Positions 62,780 through 64,000 of a DNA stretch of 64,000 nt are shown one piece after another. Within the stretch, counting starts at the first letter, position 1; each line of letters begins with the position of its first letter. The DNA comes from Seriola aureovittata (lineage: Eukaryota; Chordata; Actinopteri; Carangiformes; Carangidae): NCBI RefSeq assembly GCF_021018895.1, contig NC_079384.1, positions 894,640 through 958,639 of the forward strand. Direction: 5' to 3'. The notes beneath the pieces were generated by a model. It searched no databases. It had not been told where the DNA came from and saw only the letters and a list, made by a program, of their open reading frames with translations. Made by a program: the position numbers and the translations under genes.

Positions 62780-62900
62780 ATGTTACTGTTTTATTGCCTG
62801 CTGATGTTTTTGATTCTGTGTTGATTGTGTTTTCTTGGTGTAAAGTGGTTTGCTGTTTCTTTTTAAAATGTCCTTTATAAATAAATTTGATTTGATTTAT
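62780..62900 (+). mobile_element. Probable retroelement 3' tail
   Basis: The segment ends TTTATAAATAAATTTGATTTGATTTATT. A terminal (TTGAT)-like microsatellite after a TATAAATAAA motif is common at the 3' ends of fish LINE/SINE copies. Only the tail is present and the family is not assigned. Confidence 0.35.
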
Positions 62901-63440
62901 TATCACACATACACATCCCTTTATATATGAAGGTATAAGTTTATAACATATATGAAATACTCATGGTAAAATTTGTACACATATTAAAAATATGTGCATG
63001 ATGAATGTTTTTAGAAGGTATTACTTGTTGCAACCATATTTGTTAATGATATATGTTTAATTTATATATACAAGTTTATTAAAACATCATGCATATAAAA
63101 ACTATATGTTTACATGTTTTTCTTATTAATTTCTCATTAATTTTAAACATGTCTATCTTCCCATTCTGGGAAAGTGTCTCAGACTTTTGGACTCTACGGT
63201 TTATAATATCAACAGGTTTATATTAACATATGTCTACAATGTAGGCATACATATATAAACATACACATTTGTATTGGCTAGACAAATGTCAATTTCTAAT
63301 AGGTTCCACATATAATTTCTATACGTGTCTTTATTTTATATGTACATATATCACATCTGCATGGGACTTGTTTGTATGAAGCCATGTTTTGACCCCATCT
63401 TTTAAATTCTGTTGATGTGGGAAGTTCCCAGCACCAGCAT

Positions 63441-63441
63441 A

Positions 63442-63483
<42 letters not shown>

Positions 63484-63489
63484 TATGCA
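63441..63489. repeat. (TA)n microsatellite
   Basis: Alternating TA with flanking ATATATGTA and TACATATATATG, self-complementary and able to extrude as a hairpin. Confidence 0.95.
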
Positions 63490-63539
63490 TGTATATACTG
63501 TACTTGGCAGATCAACATGTATTCCTCCTTCTTCCTAAA

Positions 63540-63920
63540 TAAGTGAAGTGGAGGTGGGATATCAAGCAGAGAACATGATAACAGTGGTGTATATGAGGAT
63601 GGAGAGGAATGAAAGCAGTTACTATGTGACAGTGGGAGCAGCAGCAGCCAGGCAGCTCATTAGAGTGCAGGAGATCCCGTACACCAGGCAGGTGATGATA
63701 CACACAACTCTACGAGCGCCTGGCACTGGGATGGCGAGGAGGGCCTTGCATGATCACACAGTAAACGAAATGAAAGCGCACTGGAGTAGTTAGTATTCAT
63801 GGCAGTCTATGTCCTTGTAACGGCGTGGAATTTTGGTTTTATCTCATTGGAGGATCTCATCCATTATTTAGGATGCAGGCACAAACCAACAGACGCTCCT
63901 CAATAATTCCTGGGGAGCTC
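63540..63920. other. Non-repetitive block at window end, candidate conserved non-coding element
   Basis: About 380 bp of complex sequence without simple repeats, following the TA microsatellite. Open frames exist on both strands (up to 81 codons) but lack splice or start context. It could be regulatory or an exon of a gene beyond the window. Confidence 0.2.
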
Positions 63921-64000
63921 GACTGCCTCTGCTGCTCATTCTCTCTCTCTCTCACACTTTCTCTCCTCCTCTTCCCCTCCTTTTTTTATGACTGTTTTCT

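Noticed and set aside
63540..63793. 81-residue open frame near the window end
   Set aside because: No recognised domain, and an overlapping open frame of similar length on the other strand. Treated as non-coding.

Overview
This is a eukaryotic, vertebrate-type window, most likely from a teleost (ray-finned) fish. Genes are split into short coding exons with GT-AG introns. Long (CA)n/(TG)n microsatellites are abundant, and there is a short MITE-like family plus a fish-style compact gene layout. No bacterial, plasmid or viral gene set was seen.

Two protein-coding genes are recognised and fully reconstructed. mbtd1 (+ strand, coding 377-11113) encodes an FCS zinc finger and four MBT repeats. 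Every exon joins in frame to give 702 codons, or 650 if a 156-bp cassette exon is skipped. A nucleoside diphosphate kinase of the NME1/NME2 class (- strand, coding 43189-45220; upstream promoter and noncoding exon near 47.48-47.56 kb) has four coding exons of 129, 102, 113 and 115 nt that give exactly 152 codons plus stop. The genes are tail to tail, the same neighbour relation as human MBTD1 and NME2. The start of the window looks like the mbtd1 promoter. By synteny a divergent utp18 could lie just outside, but it is not seen here.

The striking feature lies between the two 3' ends. About 22.8 kb (18,590-41,436), over a third of the window, is one AT-rich tandem satellite with a basic unit near 36 bp. 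It is built of three blocks in alternating orientation: + about 4.1 kb, inverted about 18.3 kb, + about 0.5 kb. Both inversion junctions are inside the array and are near-palindromic. Higher-order duplications of about 97 bp, 0.55 kb, 0.8-1.2 kb and 2.7-3.6 kb are visible. The array begins within about 75 bp of the last plausible poly(A) signal downstream of mbtd1.

Layout: 1-400 promoter and first exon; 400-11,113 mbtd1, with a MITE and a decayed antisense coding relic in intron 9; 11,114-18,589 candidate mbtd1 3'UTR or downstream DNA with a 581-bp CA array; 18,590-41,436 satellite; 41,437-42,850 intergenic; 42,850-47,560 nme gene; 47,560-64,000 mostly non-coding, with microsatellites, two more MITE copies, a dispersed YY1-motif repeat, a CTCF/ZNF143-like motif pair, a possible 52-aa single-pass membrane microprotein (59,996-60,154), and several non-repetitive stretches that could be conserved non-coding elements.

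All gene calls rest on reading frames, splice sites and remembered family features. No database search was run.
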